64,000 nt of DNA from Saitoella complicata NRRL Y-17804. Its lineage: Eukaryota > Ascomycota > Saitoellomycetes > Saitoellales > Saitoellaceae. The notes beneath the pieces are model-generated. The model searched no databases and had not been told where the DNA came from. It saw only the letters and a list, made by a program, of their open reading frames with translations. The DNA lies in NCBI RefSeq assembly GCF_001661265.1, contig NW_017566992.1:651514-715513 (forward strand). The letters are read 5' to 3'. Shown here one piece after another: positions 53,518-64,000 of the stretch. Made by a program: the position numbers and the translations under genes. Within the stretch, counting starts at the first letter, position 1, and each line of letters starts with the position of its first letter.

Positions 53518-55413
53518 TCAGAGGCCAAGATCCTTCTTGACCATCTCTCTACAGATTGGGTGATAGAAGTCCTTGAATCGCTCGAAAGTCTTCACAGCCA
53601 ACTCCTTATCCGACTCCCTCAACAAGCGATACGTGGGCCTCACGAATTTCATCCTACCCACCGTTCCGAGCCAGTCAGCGACCTCCTTATAGACGTCAGA
53701 CCACTTGCTTTTCAGGGCGACGGCGTAGTAGCGAGAGAGGACTTCTGCGTTGTGAGAGGAGCGGAGGTCATATGCCGCAGCGAGCTTCTCGACTTTGGAG
53801 TTGGAGAGGGGCGTGGACAGCGCACCCAACTTGTCGAGGAAGAGGACAAGTTGGCCGGGGAGCCAGTCCTTGATGTCGTCCTTCGAGAACGACGTCGAGT
53901 CGTCCGCCTCCTCCCACTTCTTGGTCAGTGCGTAGCACTTCTGCGCCAACGTAGTGTCAAAATTGGGATCAACCTTTGCCAAGCCCTGCGCGTAAAACCA
54001 GTCTTCCCAATCGATCTCTTTCGCCAATTTCTCGCTCACCTCTTCGCCTCCGTTGGTCTTGACCCAGTTTTCGAGGAATGAGCGGAAGGTGAAGGAGTCG
54101 ATGGTTTTGAGTCTGTATTCTGCGAAATAGGCTTTCGTGAATTCATCCATCAAGTCCATACCGATCGTTTTCTCGATGTGGTAGAGGAGGGCGAAGCCCT
54201 TCTCGTAGGGCACGCTGGAGAAGGCATCATCTGGGTCTTTGCAACCCGTCAAGTCCGGGATGAGGCGAGTATACTCCATATGCCCCTGCTCCTTGAACTC
54301 ATCCACCGAATCAACCAACGCCTGGTATCCAATAAGTGCGGAGAACTGTCTGGCCTCCTCCCCATGCATCCCCCTCAAAATCATCCTCTCAAGGTACACC
54401 GTCCACCCCTCATTCAACCAAAAATGCTCCCAACTAACATTCGTAACCAAATTCCCACTCCACGAATGCGCCAACTCGTGCGCGACAACGTCGACATTAC
54501 TCCTGTCACCGCTCACCAATGTCGGGGTCGCGAATGTCATATTGGGGTTTTCCATGCCGCCGTAGGGGAATGAAGGGGGGAGGATGAGGATGTCGTAGGT
54601 TTGCCAGGCGTAGTTGGACACGGTTGATTCGGCGGTGCGGATGAATTCTTCTGTGTCGTGTTCGAATTCCCATTTTGAGGCGAGGAGTTCTTTGGGTTCG
54701 GTCCAGAGCGTCGAGCGGGGGCCGATACGGGCGGAGGCTAGGTCGCCGGATGCGAGGGCGACGAGGTAGGATGGGATTGGGAGGGGTTGTTCGAAGTTGT
54801 ACTCAGTCAATCCAGTATCGCGGTCGTAGGAGGTTGAGGTGCGGAGAGCGGACATGACGACCGGCAATGGAGACCGAACGCGTGCGGTGTAGGGCGCCTT
54901 GACTGAGGGCGTATCTTGGCACGGGAAGAGGGATCGTGCGTGGATTGCTTGACATTGGGAGAAGAGGTAGGGATGTTGCTTGCCGGATGTCTGAGCTGGG
55001 GGAAGCCATTGCAGCGCGGTACAATTTGATGTAGTGGAGAATTTGATCGAGACATGCACCGTCGTGTTTACCATCCGTGTACGCAACACGTGTGGAATGT
55101 GGAGCGCTGAACCGAGGGTGTTGCGTTCGTCCAAAGTGAAGTCATCGACGTCCTCTTCGCCGATACGGATGGAGTGGATATCCAGATACGACGTATCCAA
55201 GACAATCTCAGTAACGTTAACATGGGTGGGTTTGAGTGCCAACTCGACGGTTCCGGTAACGATCTTCTTGCCAAAGTCGACGGTGAGGTCGAGGTCGAAC
55301 TTTGTGGTTCGCCAATCGGAGAGGTTGGAAAGGGAGGAGGGGTCGGTAGCTGTAGGGTCTGTCAGCCAAATTCCAGTATGGAGGATGCGGATCCTACCTT
55401 TAGTGACGATCAT
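53518..55413 (-). CDS. Leukotriene-A4-hydrolase-like M1 aminopeptidase
   Basis: Zinc aminopeptidase/epoxide hydrolase of the LTA4H branch. The open frame gives 631 aa. Near the start, a 39-nt stretch (55397-55359, gtagga..acag) has intron ends; removing it gives MIVTKDPTATDPSSLSN, closer to known N termini, and 618 aa. Motifs (residues from the unspliced frame) are GGMEN 285-289, HELAHSWSGN with zinc His312 and His316, and NEGWT with Glu335. The C-terminal third is an all-helical LTA4H-type domain (LNSKWSDVY-like KSKWSDVYKEVADWLGTVGR). The protein is probably cytosolic. It is divergent from the decarboxylase gene across 225 bp. Confidence 0.92.
   Translation of the reverse strand: MIVTKGRIRILHTGIWLTDPTATDPSSLSNLSDWRTTKFDLDLTVDFGKKIVTGTVELALKPTHVNVTEIVLDTSYLDIHSIRIGEEDVDDFTLDERNTLGSALHIPHVLRTRMVNTTVHVSIKFSTTSNCTALQWLPPAQTSGKQHPYLFSQCQAIHARSLFPCQDTPSVKAPYTARVRSPLPVVMSALRTSTSYDRDTGLTEYNFEQPLPIPSYLVALASGDLASARIGPRSTLWTEPKELLASKWEFEHDTEEFIRTAESTVSNYAWQTYDILILPPSFPYGGMENPNMTFATPTLVSGDRSNVDVVAHELAHSWSGNLVTNVSWEHFWLNEGWTVYLERMILRGMHGEEARQFSALIGYQALVDSVDEFKEQGHMEYTRLIPDLTGCKDPDDAFSSVPYEKGFALLYHIEKTIGMDLMDEFTKAYFAEYRLKTIDSFTFRSFLENWVKTNGGEEVSEKLAKEIDWEDWFYAQGLAKVDPNFDTTLAQKCYALTKKWEEADDSTSFSKDDIKDWLPGQLVLFLDKLGALSTPLSNSKVEKLAAAYDLRSSHNAEVLSRYYAVALKSKWSDVYKEVADWLGTVGRMKFVRPTYRLLRESDKELAVKTFERFKDFYHPICREMVKKDLGL
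55359..55397 (-). other. Candidate 39-nt intron near start of LTA4H gene
   Basis: Starts gtagga and ends tgacag on the minus strand, 39 nt, divisible by three and free of stops. Removal joins MIVTK to DPTATDPSSLSN. Retention adds 13 residues that match nothing known in the family. Confidence 0.6.
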
Positions 55414-57611
<2,198 letters not shown>

Positions 57612-58004
57612 GATGCACGGGGGGTATATTGACAGGACTATGAGAAGGTTGGGTTTGGATTCGGGTTTTATACTGGTTGGTGGCGGTGGGGCTATAGTTC
57701 ATGTACTTGCTTTGTCTTTATTAATCAGTAATTGCAATTTCTCTCACATTCGAAGTGTGGATCCCAGGCAGATAGATACCCGTGAGAAAAACTAGGCTAG
57801 CCCTTGCATGCGCGAGGACCCCACCACCCTGCTGCTCTCACCGGCCCTTCACCTCCATCTCCACCTTACCAGACAATCACGGAACTCAGAGCTCATTCGC
57901 TTTTCTCATTGCTCATTCTTTTCTGTTTGTGAAGTACTGATCTAAGCTTTTTTGGCTGGTGATACCTGAAGTCGACGGCGGCATTTATTACCCTCGCTAC
58001 CTCG
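57612..58004. other. Intergenic, promoter of RRM-like gene
   Basis: 393 bp between the decarboxylase stop and the next plus-strand start. C- and T-rich near the end, as in fungal leaders. No gene. Confidence 0.45.
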
Positions 58005-60952
58005 ATGGCTTCGAACACAAGGCTCGATATTGATGTACCTCTAACTCCCAGTATAGAGATTGAGATTCAGAGCTTAGTCGACAGTTTAGTCGATGACAGA
58101 ATGCCGGAACTGGGTCAAGGGTCGTCAACCGCTTCCAGTTACGAGAGTGTGTTGAGCCCGTCGGATGTTGGAGTCAGTCCGATTATCGGTGATATCTTCC
58201 CTCTGAAGACCCCGAATACGGCTTATTTTGAACTTCGTGAGTTTCAGTAGAGCATTTCATGGGATGTATGCTGACTGAATGCTAGCTGAGAGTCCTGCGG
58301 ACCACAGGTTCCCGGTCATCCTGGCGAACATCGCTCGTTCAGCTCCTACAACTCCTCGACGCACAATGATACGCCCAGAATTAAGTGTTCTGACTGCACC
58401 GAGGAATCCCCAGCGCCCTTTGCTGCGTCGCATTGTTAGCCCGACGATGGCGGCGAGCGTTGACACGGATGAAATCATTCCTTTCGAACCGCGCAGGCTG
58501 AACAACCCTGCGTGTGCGAGCAGCTCTGGAAGTCCTTTGACACAGCCTGCACCATTGCCAAGCTTTGTGTCCGAGGGTCTGAGGGAACCACATGAGACGT
58601 CGTTGGAATCACTTCTGAGGTTTGAATGGATGAAGCCCCTCCCGCCTTCGAGCAAATACTCCACTCCAGATTCGTCTCCGAGATCAACACGCTCCATCCA
58701 CATACCAATGCACGGACCACCAAATATCCCTCCCGTTCGCCCACCCCATTTTGCGTGCCTTGCCCCGGTCAAGGCAATGCCGCCTCACGGAAGTTACGAA
58801 TCTGTCAGCGCTGAGCTCAGTGAAATGAGGAACATGCGTGAGATGGTGTATGCTGCTCAGACGACGTTGGAGGACGTTACGGTCAAGCACAAAATGTGTG
58901 GTCCTTGTCTTACTGCGTTCAGGCGGGTTGAAGGTGAGGCTTTGGGCTGTTCGTGTTGCGGAAAGGTATGACTCTGTTACCTTGATCTTCCTTGGGATAC
59001 TGACGGGGCATACAGAAAACCCTATCTCGACTGGTGGACGTCAGTACGAGGGTCGTCCCGGAGAGCAAGCAGATTCAGGTGATGCCCCGCCTCGGTATCA
59101 ACAAGCCTGCTTTTGCAGCGGCCTCACCTCCGGTTTCTCCCATGAAGCCGGTAAGGCCCAGTCTTGGGCTTCGCCATTTCTCGAGTGACCCTGAGATCAA
59201 GAGATTATGGTCCGGAGAAGCCCATCAAAGCGGGTTCGACCAAGGGAAGGAGGACTGGGGCAGGCAAGACTTCCAGAAGGCATCATTCAGGGCGCTGCCC
59301 AGTCTTCCTCATCTCACGATTCCATCTACGCAGACAAAGCCTGCTTCCGGAGAGGACAGTCTTTTTAGCCCGGTGCCGGCTCGCCCTCCCAAAGCGAGTC
59401 TTTTCCCGGAACGAAGGTCATCTTTATCACTGAGCGTTACATTTACTCCTTCTCCACCGCCAGCTGTCTATCCCGGAGATGTACCAACCATCGCCTCGGT
59501 AACAACGACCAAGGACAGATATGGCCTTTTCATGCCGCTCGTCAACGCTGCTCATCCGCCGAACTGGGCCGTTGTCAAGATGAGTATCCTTAGGAGCCGT
59601 TGCGGGTGCTCCTGGACACTGCATCACACCCGCTGACGTCCATGCTTGGCTCGGAACCCAGGCTCACACATCTATTATTCCTTATACGCACTATGGCACT
59701 CCCATTCACATCCTCCGCCACCCTCATGCTCTTTCCGCCGCATTCAAGGTCTCGGATACCATCTATCTGGAGTTCGTCCATCATCAGGCTGCAGCTGTCT
59801 ATGCCTCGATTTCTAACGGACAGACGATAATGGGGAACCAGGTTCTTGTCAGTGTTTGCTCTCAGGCGGAATTGATGCATGCAGTATTCCCACAATGGGA
59901 TGGGACTTTCGGGGAGGGAGGTAACTTGTACTTGCCACCTCAGATGCCAGTCGATGGGATTAGCAAGAAAAGGCGCACTGAGGACGGTGGTGTTCAGAGG
60001 AAGTTGATAACGAGGGAGGAGTTGGATAGTATCCTTGCGGCGTGTCGTGCGAAGAAAGATTGGGTGAGGACTGCTTATCGTACTGTCGATGAAAGGGGGG
60101 CTGACTCATAGTGATACAGCAACGTCCTGGCCCATATCGACCTAACCGACCGTACGACCATCTCATCAGCGTCCTCACGAAATTCCCCTGGCACGCTGGT
60201 CTTCACTATTCCGTCGAAGAACGCGACGCCCTCTTCAAGACAACCCGAGAAGCACTCCGCTCCCTACGCCACCAGATTAACAAATACGTTTTCCCGGAAC
60301 AGTTGAATGTTGCGTTGCAGACGAGGTTGTTGAGAGCGGGGTTGTTGGTACCGTGCTTTACGGATAAGCAGAAGATGCAGTTGCAGGCTACGAGTCATTT
60401 GGCATATGTGAATCTTATCCAAGTATATCCTTTGGCAGTGAACTGAGTAAGAATTCACAGCCTGAAGATTTGCTTCCATCTGTGCGGATGCAGCCGTGTT
60501 TTGGCTATGCATGTTCGACCGTTGCGTCGCCGGCGTTTATCTCTCTGGTTCAGGTGCGTAAGGAATCGAGATGAGAGGAAACTCTGCTAACTCACGCACA
60601 GCGTATCGAACATCATCTTATCCCTACACCTATTGAAGATTCGCAGATTGCTGCTACCCCTGTCACCTCAACTCCTCCCGCGATCCTCAAGGCTCGGATG
60701 TCCGCTGCTGCAGCTCAGCTGACGGCTTACTCTGCCGAGCCTGCTCCCCGAGTCTCGGAAACGTATGCAAACGTTATGTCGGTGGTGCATGGCGAGCCTG
60801 GCGAGACGTCGGTTATGGGTCTCACAGGCCCAGTATATGGAAGTACGACGCGAGGACCGAAGAGCATGTCTATGATTGCTGCGGCACACTTGGAGATCGA
60901 GACGATTGAGTGTTCTATTGCAGCCTTGGTTGCCATGCATAACAAGGCATGA
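58005..60952 (+). CDS. RRM-like RNA-binding protein with frame break
   Basis: Exons are 58005-58236, 58286-58965, 59016-60063, 60120-60422, 60461-60553 and 60602-60952. The order of parts is a disordered N terminus, a CGPCLTAFRRVEGEALGCSC cysteine motif (about residue 288), a Pro/Ser-rich middle, then an RRM-like segment starting PPNWAVVK and continuing ITPADVHAWLGTQAH, VSDTIYLEFVHHQAA and NQVLVSVCSQAELMHAVFPQ. A helical, Arg-rich part follows (PYDHLISVLTKFPWHAG, EALRSLRHQINKYVFPEQ). Near 59590 the frame changes: the part up to WAVVKMS and the part from GAVAGAPGH differ by +1, and the only GT-AG unit that mends it is a 10-nt stretch (59584-59593). With that stretch removed the product is 898 aa. 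The gene may encode a regulator of mRNA, but the family is only broadly recognised. Confidence 0.75.
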
Positions 60953-61159
60953 TACACTATGATACACTGGGCGTTTGGAGTATTCTTACTGTTTATTCTG
61001 GTCTGTTTTCTTTTTCTCGCGCTCGCTTTATTTAGTCCTTGCGCATTTAATCCAACTCCTATTTTTACCCTGCAGCTTGCGTGGCTAGGTGCATCTTCAT
61101 CAAAATCAGTCCGGCAACGCCACGAAGAGAATCGTCGTCCACATCGCCAGTCAGCAAAT
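60953..61159. promoter_or_regulatory. Promoter of eS30 gene
   Basis: A short gap of 207 bp ending in the leader of the ribosomal protein gene. It is pyrimidine-rich, as expected. No further element was identified. Confidence 0.45.
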
Positions 61160-61765
61160 ATGGGTAAGTGCTGTCATTTCGTGTTGCTTGAGGGGCGGGC
61201 TCGTCAGTACTCGTCAATTCGTCTCGGTTTGTGCGGTTTTATGGGTGGCTTCGGCGGTGGAAGAGGATGGATGGGTGGATGTGTCTGGGTGGTCCTGGGG
61301 GCGTGGCGATGGTACCAGGAGACGAGGATGTTGAAGAGCGGAGATTGGGATGAGGAACGAGGTGTGAAGGAGTTATTTGCGACGAAGGGGAGGACGATTC
61401 GGCATCAGCGACCTGGAAAACCGTAATCAACCCTCGACCACCGATTGCCGAGTACTGCCCAACCTGCCTTTCAAGCACACGAACCTCGAATACACGTTCG
61501 AAATACTAATCTTATGTACAGGAAAGGTTCACGGATCTCTCGCTCGTGCCGGTAAGGTTAAGTCTCAGTGCCCCAAGGTTGAGAAGCAGGAGAAGAAGAA
61601 GACCCCCAAGGGCCGCGCCTACAAGCGTATGGTCTACAACCGTCGCTTCGTCAACGTCACTCTTACTGGTGGTAAGAGGAGGGTATGTTACACCACATCT
61701 TCTCTCTCTCAAGAACAGTGCTGAATGAATCTGTCTAGATGAACCCCGCTCCCGCTTCCGCTTAA
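61160..61765 (+). CDS. RPS30: 40S ribosomal protein eS30
   Basis: Small-subunit protein of 63 aa. Exon 1 is only ATGG (61160-61163), followed by a 358-nt intron, exon 2 61522-61682, and exon 3 61739-61765. The product [20 protein letters not shown], then [20 protein letters not shown] and the C terminus [13 protein letters not shown] is unmistakable eS30. It has no fused ubiquitin-like domain, as in yeast. The start-codon exon followed by a long first intron is a familiar arrangement for fungal ribosomal protein genes and usually contributes to expression control. Confidence 0.95.
61164..61521 (+). other. Long first intron of eS30 gene
   Basis: 358 nt from gtaagt to tgtacag, about seven times the typical intron here. 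A likely branch point is in aaatactaatc near 61500. I looked for box C/D and H/ACA snoRNA features and saw none. Confidence 0.8.
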
Positions 61766-62416
61766 ATCGACACTTCAACTCAATAATGCATGGGATTGAT
61801 TGTCAGATAGAAGTTCGGAGTCAGCAGGGAAAGGGAGAAAGTCGATTGCACGGAGTTTTGGGTCTTTGATTCTCTTTGTTGGAATGCGAATTCATTACGT
61901 CTTATAACACTGAGGACGATCTTGATTTCCGATCGCGTGATTCGCAAATGCAATTGTACGATCCGAAGCATGGAGCTGAGTTTTTACCTTCTCATCAAAA
62001 TACGACGGCGTTTGTGCTTTTCGGGACCGAAAAATGGTTGCTGTGCTGTGCTGTTCGTGGTTGTGATTGTGATCTATGTGTGTCTGGTTGTGTGGAAGGC
62101 TCCAGCGATGTTGCGACTCGGACGACATTCTGCCATGGCCCTGATACGAATATCGACACCATGGCGTCTATCGGAGTTGCGATATGTGCGAACACCGACA
62201 ATCTCGGCGAATTCCTTTTACCAAACAAATACACACCCGGACGACTTTGTAGATCTCATAGGTGGATTCCCGGGTAGTCAATACGCACCGCCTATGTTAC
62301 TGACTGGATCATTTGACAAGAAACTAGCAATTGCCTTCTCCTGGGTATCCATTCTGCTCCTAACCTTCACAAACTCCTCAACCACCTATCGTACAGTTCA
62401 AACCCCATCAACCTTC
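61766..62416. other. Intergenic, no gene seen
   Basis: Lies between eS30 and the 3' end of the small Q/H-rich gene. A 208-codon plus-strand frame (61922-62548) runs antisense into that gene. It has no recognisable content and is rejected. Confidence 0.5.
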
Positions 62417-62727
62417 TCAATGATTATGCCACTCCTCCTTAATCCCATTGAAGACCCCATTCGCAGCATCAGCTCCGAGCGTTGCACCGAATCCCCTACA
62501 CATCCAATTAGCCACCATCCTACCTCTCGCGATCACCACTCCCGGTAACTCAAGACTTACCACACAGCCGCATTCATGAGCGCTTTCCCAACCCCACCAG
62601 CCTTCTGCCCAAGATGGTGATGGTGCTTCTCTTGCGGCTGCTGTTGTTGTATGGGTGCTTGCATTTGTTGTGGGACCTGGCCGTAGCCTGGGTACTGTTG
62701 GCCCTGCTGGTAGTATTGCTGGTTCAT
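62417..62727 (-). CDS. Small Gln/His-rich protein with Gly-rich C-terminal motif
   Basis: Exons 62727-62561 and 62495-62417 (65-nt intron) give 81 aa. The N terminus MNQQYYQQGQQYPGYGQVP is Gln/Tyr/Pro-rich, a His run (EKHHHHLGQK) follows, and the C-terminal part reads GKALMNAAVWGFGATLGADA and ends EEWHNH. The glycine-zipper-like NAAVWGFGATLGADAAN segment recurs in small fungal proteins I have seen, without known function. The acceptor at 62496 (tgtgtag) was chosen over an upstream tag because it restores this segment. No signal peptide is present. Confidence 0.7.
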
Positions 62728-63044
62728 CTTGGTTGCGATTGATCTGTGGTTTAAAAACTGGGAAGGGTGCGATTGGTGGAGTACTTGTAGACGACGGTAA
62801 GCTTTCTGGAGCGAGGACTTGGTCCGCGGGGACAGACACGGTATACTTGCGTACAATGACGTCGAAGCGTAAAGTTAGTCGGCAAAATTGGACTTGTATG
62901 AGTCTCGAGTTATCAAAGTGATTGGATTCGAAATTGAGCAACGAGAATAGGGACAGCTTGTCTTCCAGGCCATTCTGCGCCCAGCTGCTCCATTCCTTCC
63001 AAGTTTTATCGCCCGCGGCTGGTCAATTGCATTTTTCTCACACC
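62728..63044. promoter_or_regulatory. Promoter of small Q/H-rich gene
   Basis: 317 bp between the small gene start and the 3' end of the CREG-like gene. A possible longer N terminus (to 62856) is not supported by composition. Confidence 0.4.
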
Positions 63045-63910
63045 TCACGCCTGGAAAGTGATCTGCCCGCTCCTCTCACCTCCCTCAACAACTTCAACAT
63101 CCTCGGTCGCATTCCTGAAATACTCCATCGGCAAAAACCCAATATACGAAACATTCCCAAACCCACCTGTGTTCATCTGTCAGCCTGCGTGTGTCTTCTT
63201 GTAAGGTTAATTGGGGGGTTCGACTCACCGAAAAAGTAAATCTTCTCAATCTCAAACGTATACCACTTCCCAAAATGCACACCCGCGCTCGGAATCCACT
63301 CAACCGCATCAGGATGTGCGTCCAGGAAGCAGGATTCGATACGTTTGTTTTCGGAGGGTGTGGTGATTTCGGTGATGTTACCAAAGAGGTTCCTGTGAAA
63401 ATGTTATCAATCAATGACCTTCAGAAACAACAAAATCACATACATTCTGGGACCAGCAGCGAGGGAGTAGACAGGGTGCTGCGGGTGTTCACGGATGGAG
63501 AGGGTGAGGGAGGAGCCGTGAGCCCAGTTTCGGTAGCTGTGTTTCCCCGTGTCAGATTTGCGCAACAAAACAGCATGGGAGAGAACACATACGCTGGCTC
63601 GAGGTTCATGATCAACAAACTCGGGTTTCCGTCACCATCGCAGTCCGCGATATACGTCTGTCAACCCATCTCGTCAGCATCCCCCCGTATAGGTCGAAGC
63701 ATTGATGAAGTGATATACCATGAGTCCCATCGGCGCACCCTCCAAAGTTTGGTTGACTTCGGGTTGCCATACCGACATCAAGTTCGCGAGACCTTCTTCG
63801 CGGACGAGACGGCGTGCGACGATGCCGGCTTCTTCGAGAGTTTGGCCATAGCCGAGGACGGCGGGGAGGGCGGCGAGGGTTGAGAGAAGCGCCAAGGCAG
63901 AGAAGCGCAT
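63045..63910 (-). CDS. Secreted CREG-like (PNPOx-fold) protein
   Basis: Five exons (63910-63719, 63657-63593, 63536-63444, 63392-63230, 63176-63045) give 214 aa. A signal peptide (MRFSALALLSTLAALPAVLG) is followed by EEAGIVARRLVREEGLANLM, then MTYIADCDGDGNPSLLIMNL, PAYRNWAHGSSLTLSIREHP, VYSLAAGPRMNLFGNI and GGFGNVSYIGFLPMEYF, the block order of the CREG/pyridoxamine-oxidase-like family. These proteins adopt a flavin-binding-like split barrel but lack the cofactor, and are glycosylated and secreted or lysosomal. NQT and NAT N-glycosylation sites are visible. All introns are 51-61 nt and in phase. The exon 4/5 junction is the least certain. Confidence 0.82.
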
Positions 63911-64000
63911 GGTGATGGTGAACTGTAAGGAATGATAGGGGTATAGATGGAGATGGAGCGAAAGTGTCGCCGGTGGCTTTAGGCCTTGATATCGATGGAA

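Noticed and set aside
61164-61521. snoRNA in the eS30 first intron
   Set aside because: No box C/D or H/ACA arrangement was found on reading the intron.
61922-62548. 208-codon plus-strand ORF with two hydrophobic stretches
   Set aside because: Runs antisense into the small Q/H-rich gene and shows no family features or consistent codon use.

Overview
The window is nuclear DNA of a filamentous basidiomycete, most likely an Agaricomycete. Protein-coding genes lie on both strands and are split by very short GT-AG introns (mostly 38-65 nt). Several products are typically fungal or basidiomycete: AreA-type GATA factor, Zn2Cys6 factor, GH76 mannanase, DUF1996-WSC wall protein, X325 copper protein, Svf1, a small MGxxxSC protein and a Tnp2-like transposon. 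Gene calls come from reading the sequence and joining exons by hand. No database search was possible, so family names rest on recognised motifs.

Layout. 0-2 kb: gene-poor, with a degenerate inverted repeat. 2-4 kb: HSF-type transcription factor containing a 4-nt exon. 4.3-6.5 kb: non-coding TIR element dense in a GGATTA/TAATCC word. 7.4-9.7 kb: decayed Tnp2-type DNA transposon and ORF debris. 9.9-15.8 kb: polytopic membrane protein, MICOS subunit Mic19, proteasome-associated deubiquitinase Ubp6, a small one-pass coiled-coil protein and an Mcm1-type MADS factor. 16-24 kb: minus-strand run of mostly secreted proteins (repetitive SR/KR protein, Svf1-like protein, two-domain fasciclin, DUF1996+WSC). 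25-31 kb: 56-aa ORF, SCP2 protein, then X325/BIM1-like copper protein, ferric/cupric reductase and CTR copper transporter side by side, then a dienelactone hydrolase. 32-36 kb: tiny acylated protein, CE16-like esterase, Zn2Cys6 factor. 38-48 kb: XPF/Rad1 nuclease, WDR59/Mtc5 and GH76. 50-64 kb: AreA-type GATA factor, LTA4 hydrolase/aminopeptidase divergent from a pyruvate-decarboxylase-like enzyme, an RRM-like gene with a frame break, ribosomal protein eS30, a small Q/H-rich protein and a CREG-like secreted protein.

The most coherent functional unit is 26.4-30.7 kb. A GPI-type X325 protein (copper scavenging), a plasma-membrane reductase (Cu2+ to Cu+) and a CTR channel (Cu+ import) would form a complete high-affinity copper uptake route. 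Reductase and transporter are divergent from one 360-bp promoter and share an N-terminal SGMDMSS motif, and the reductase carries two unusual cysteine clusters. Other items worth checking are the 4-nt exon, the secreted SR-repeat protein with periodic KR sites, the NLS-like insertion in the decarboxylase, and the frame break in the RRM gene.
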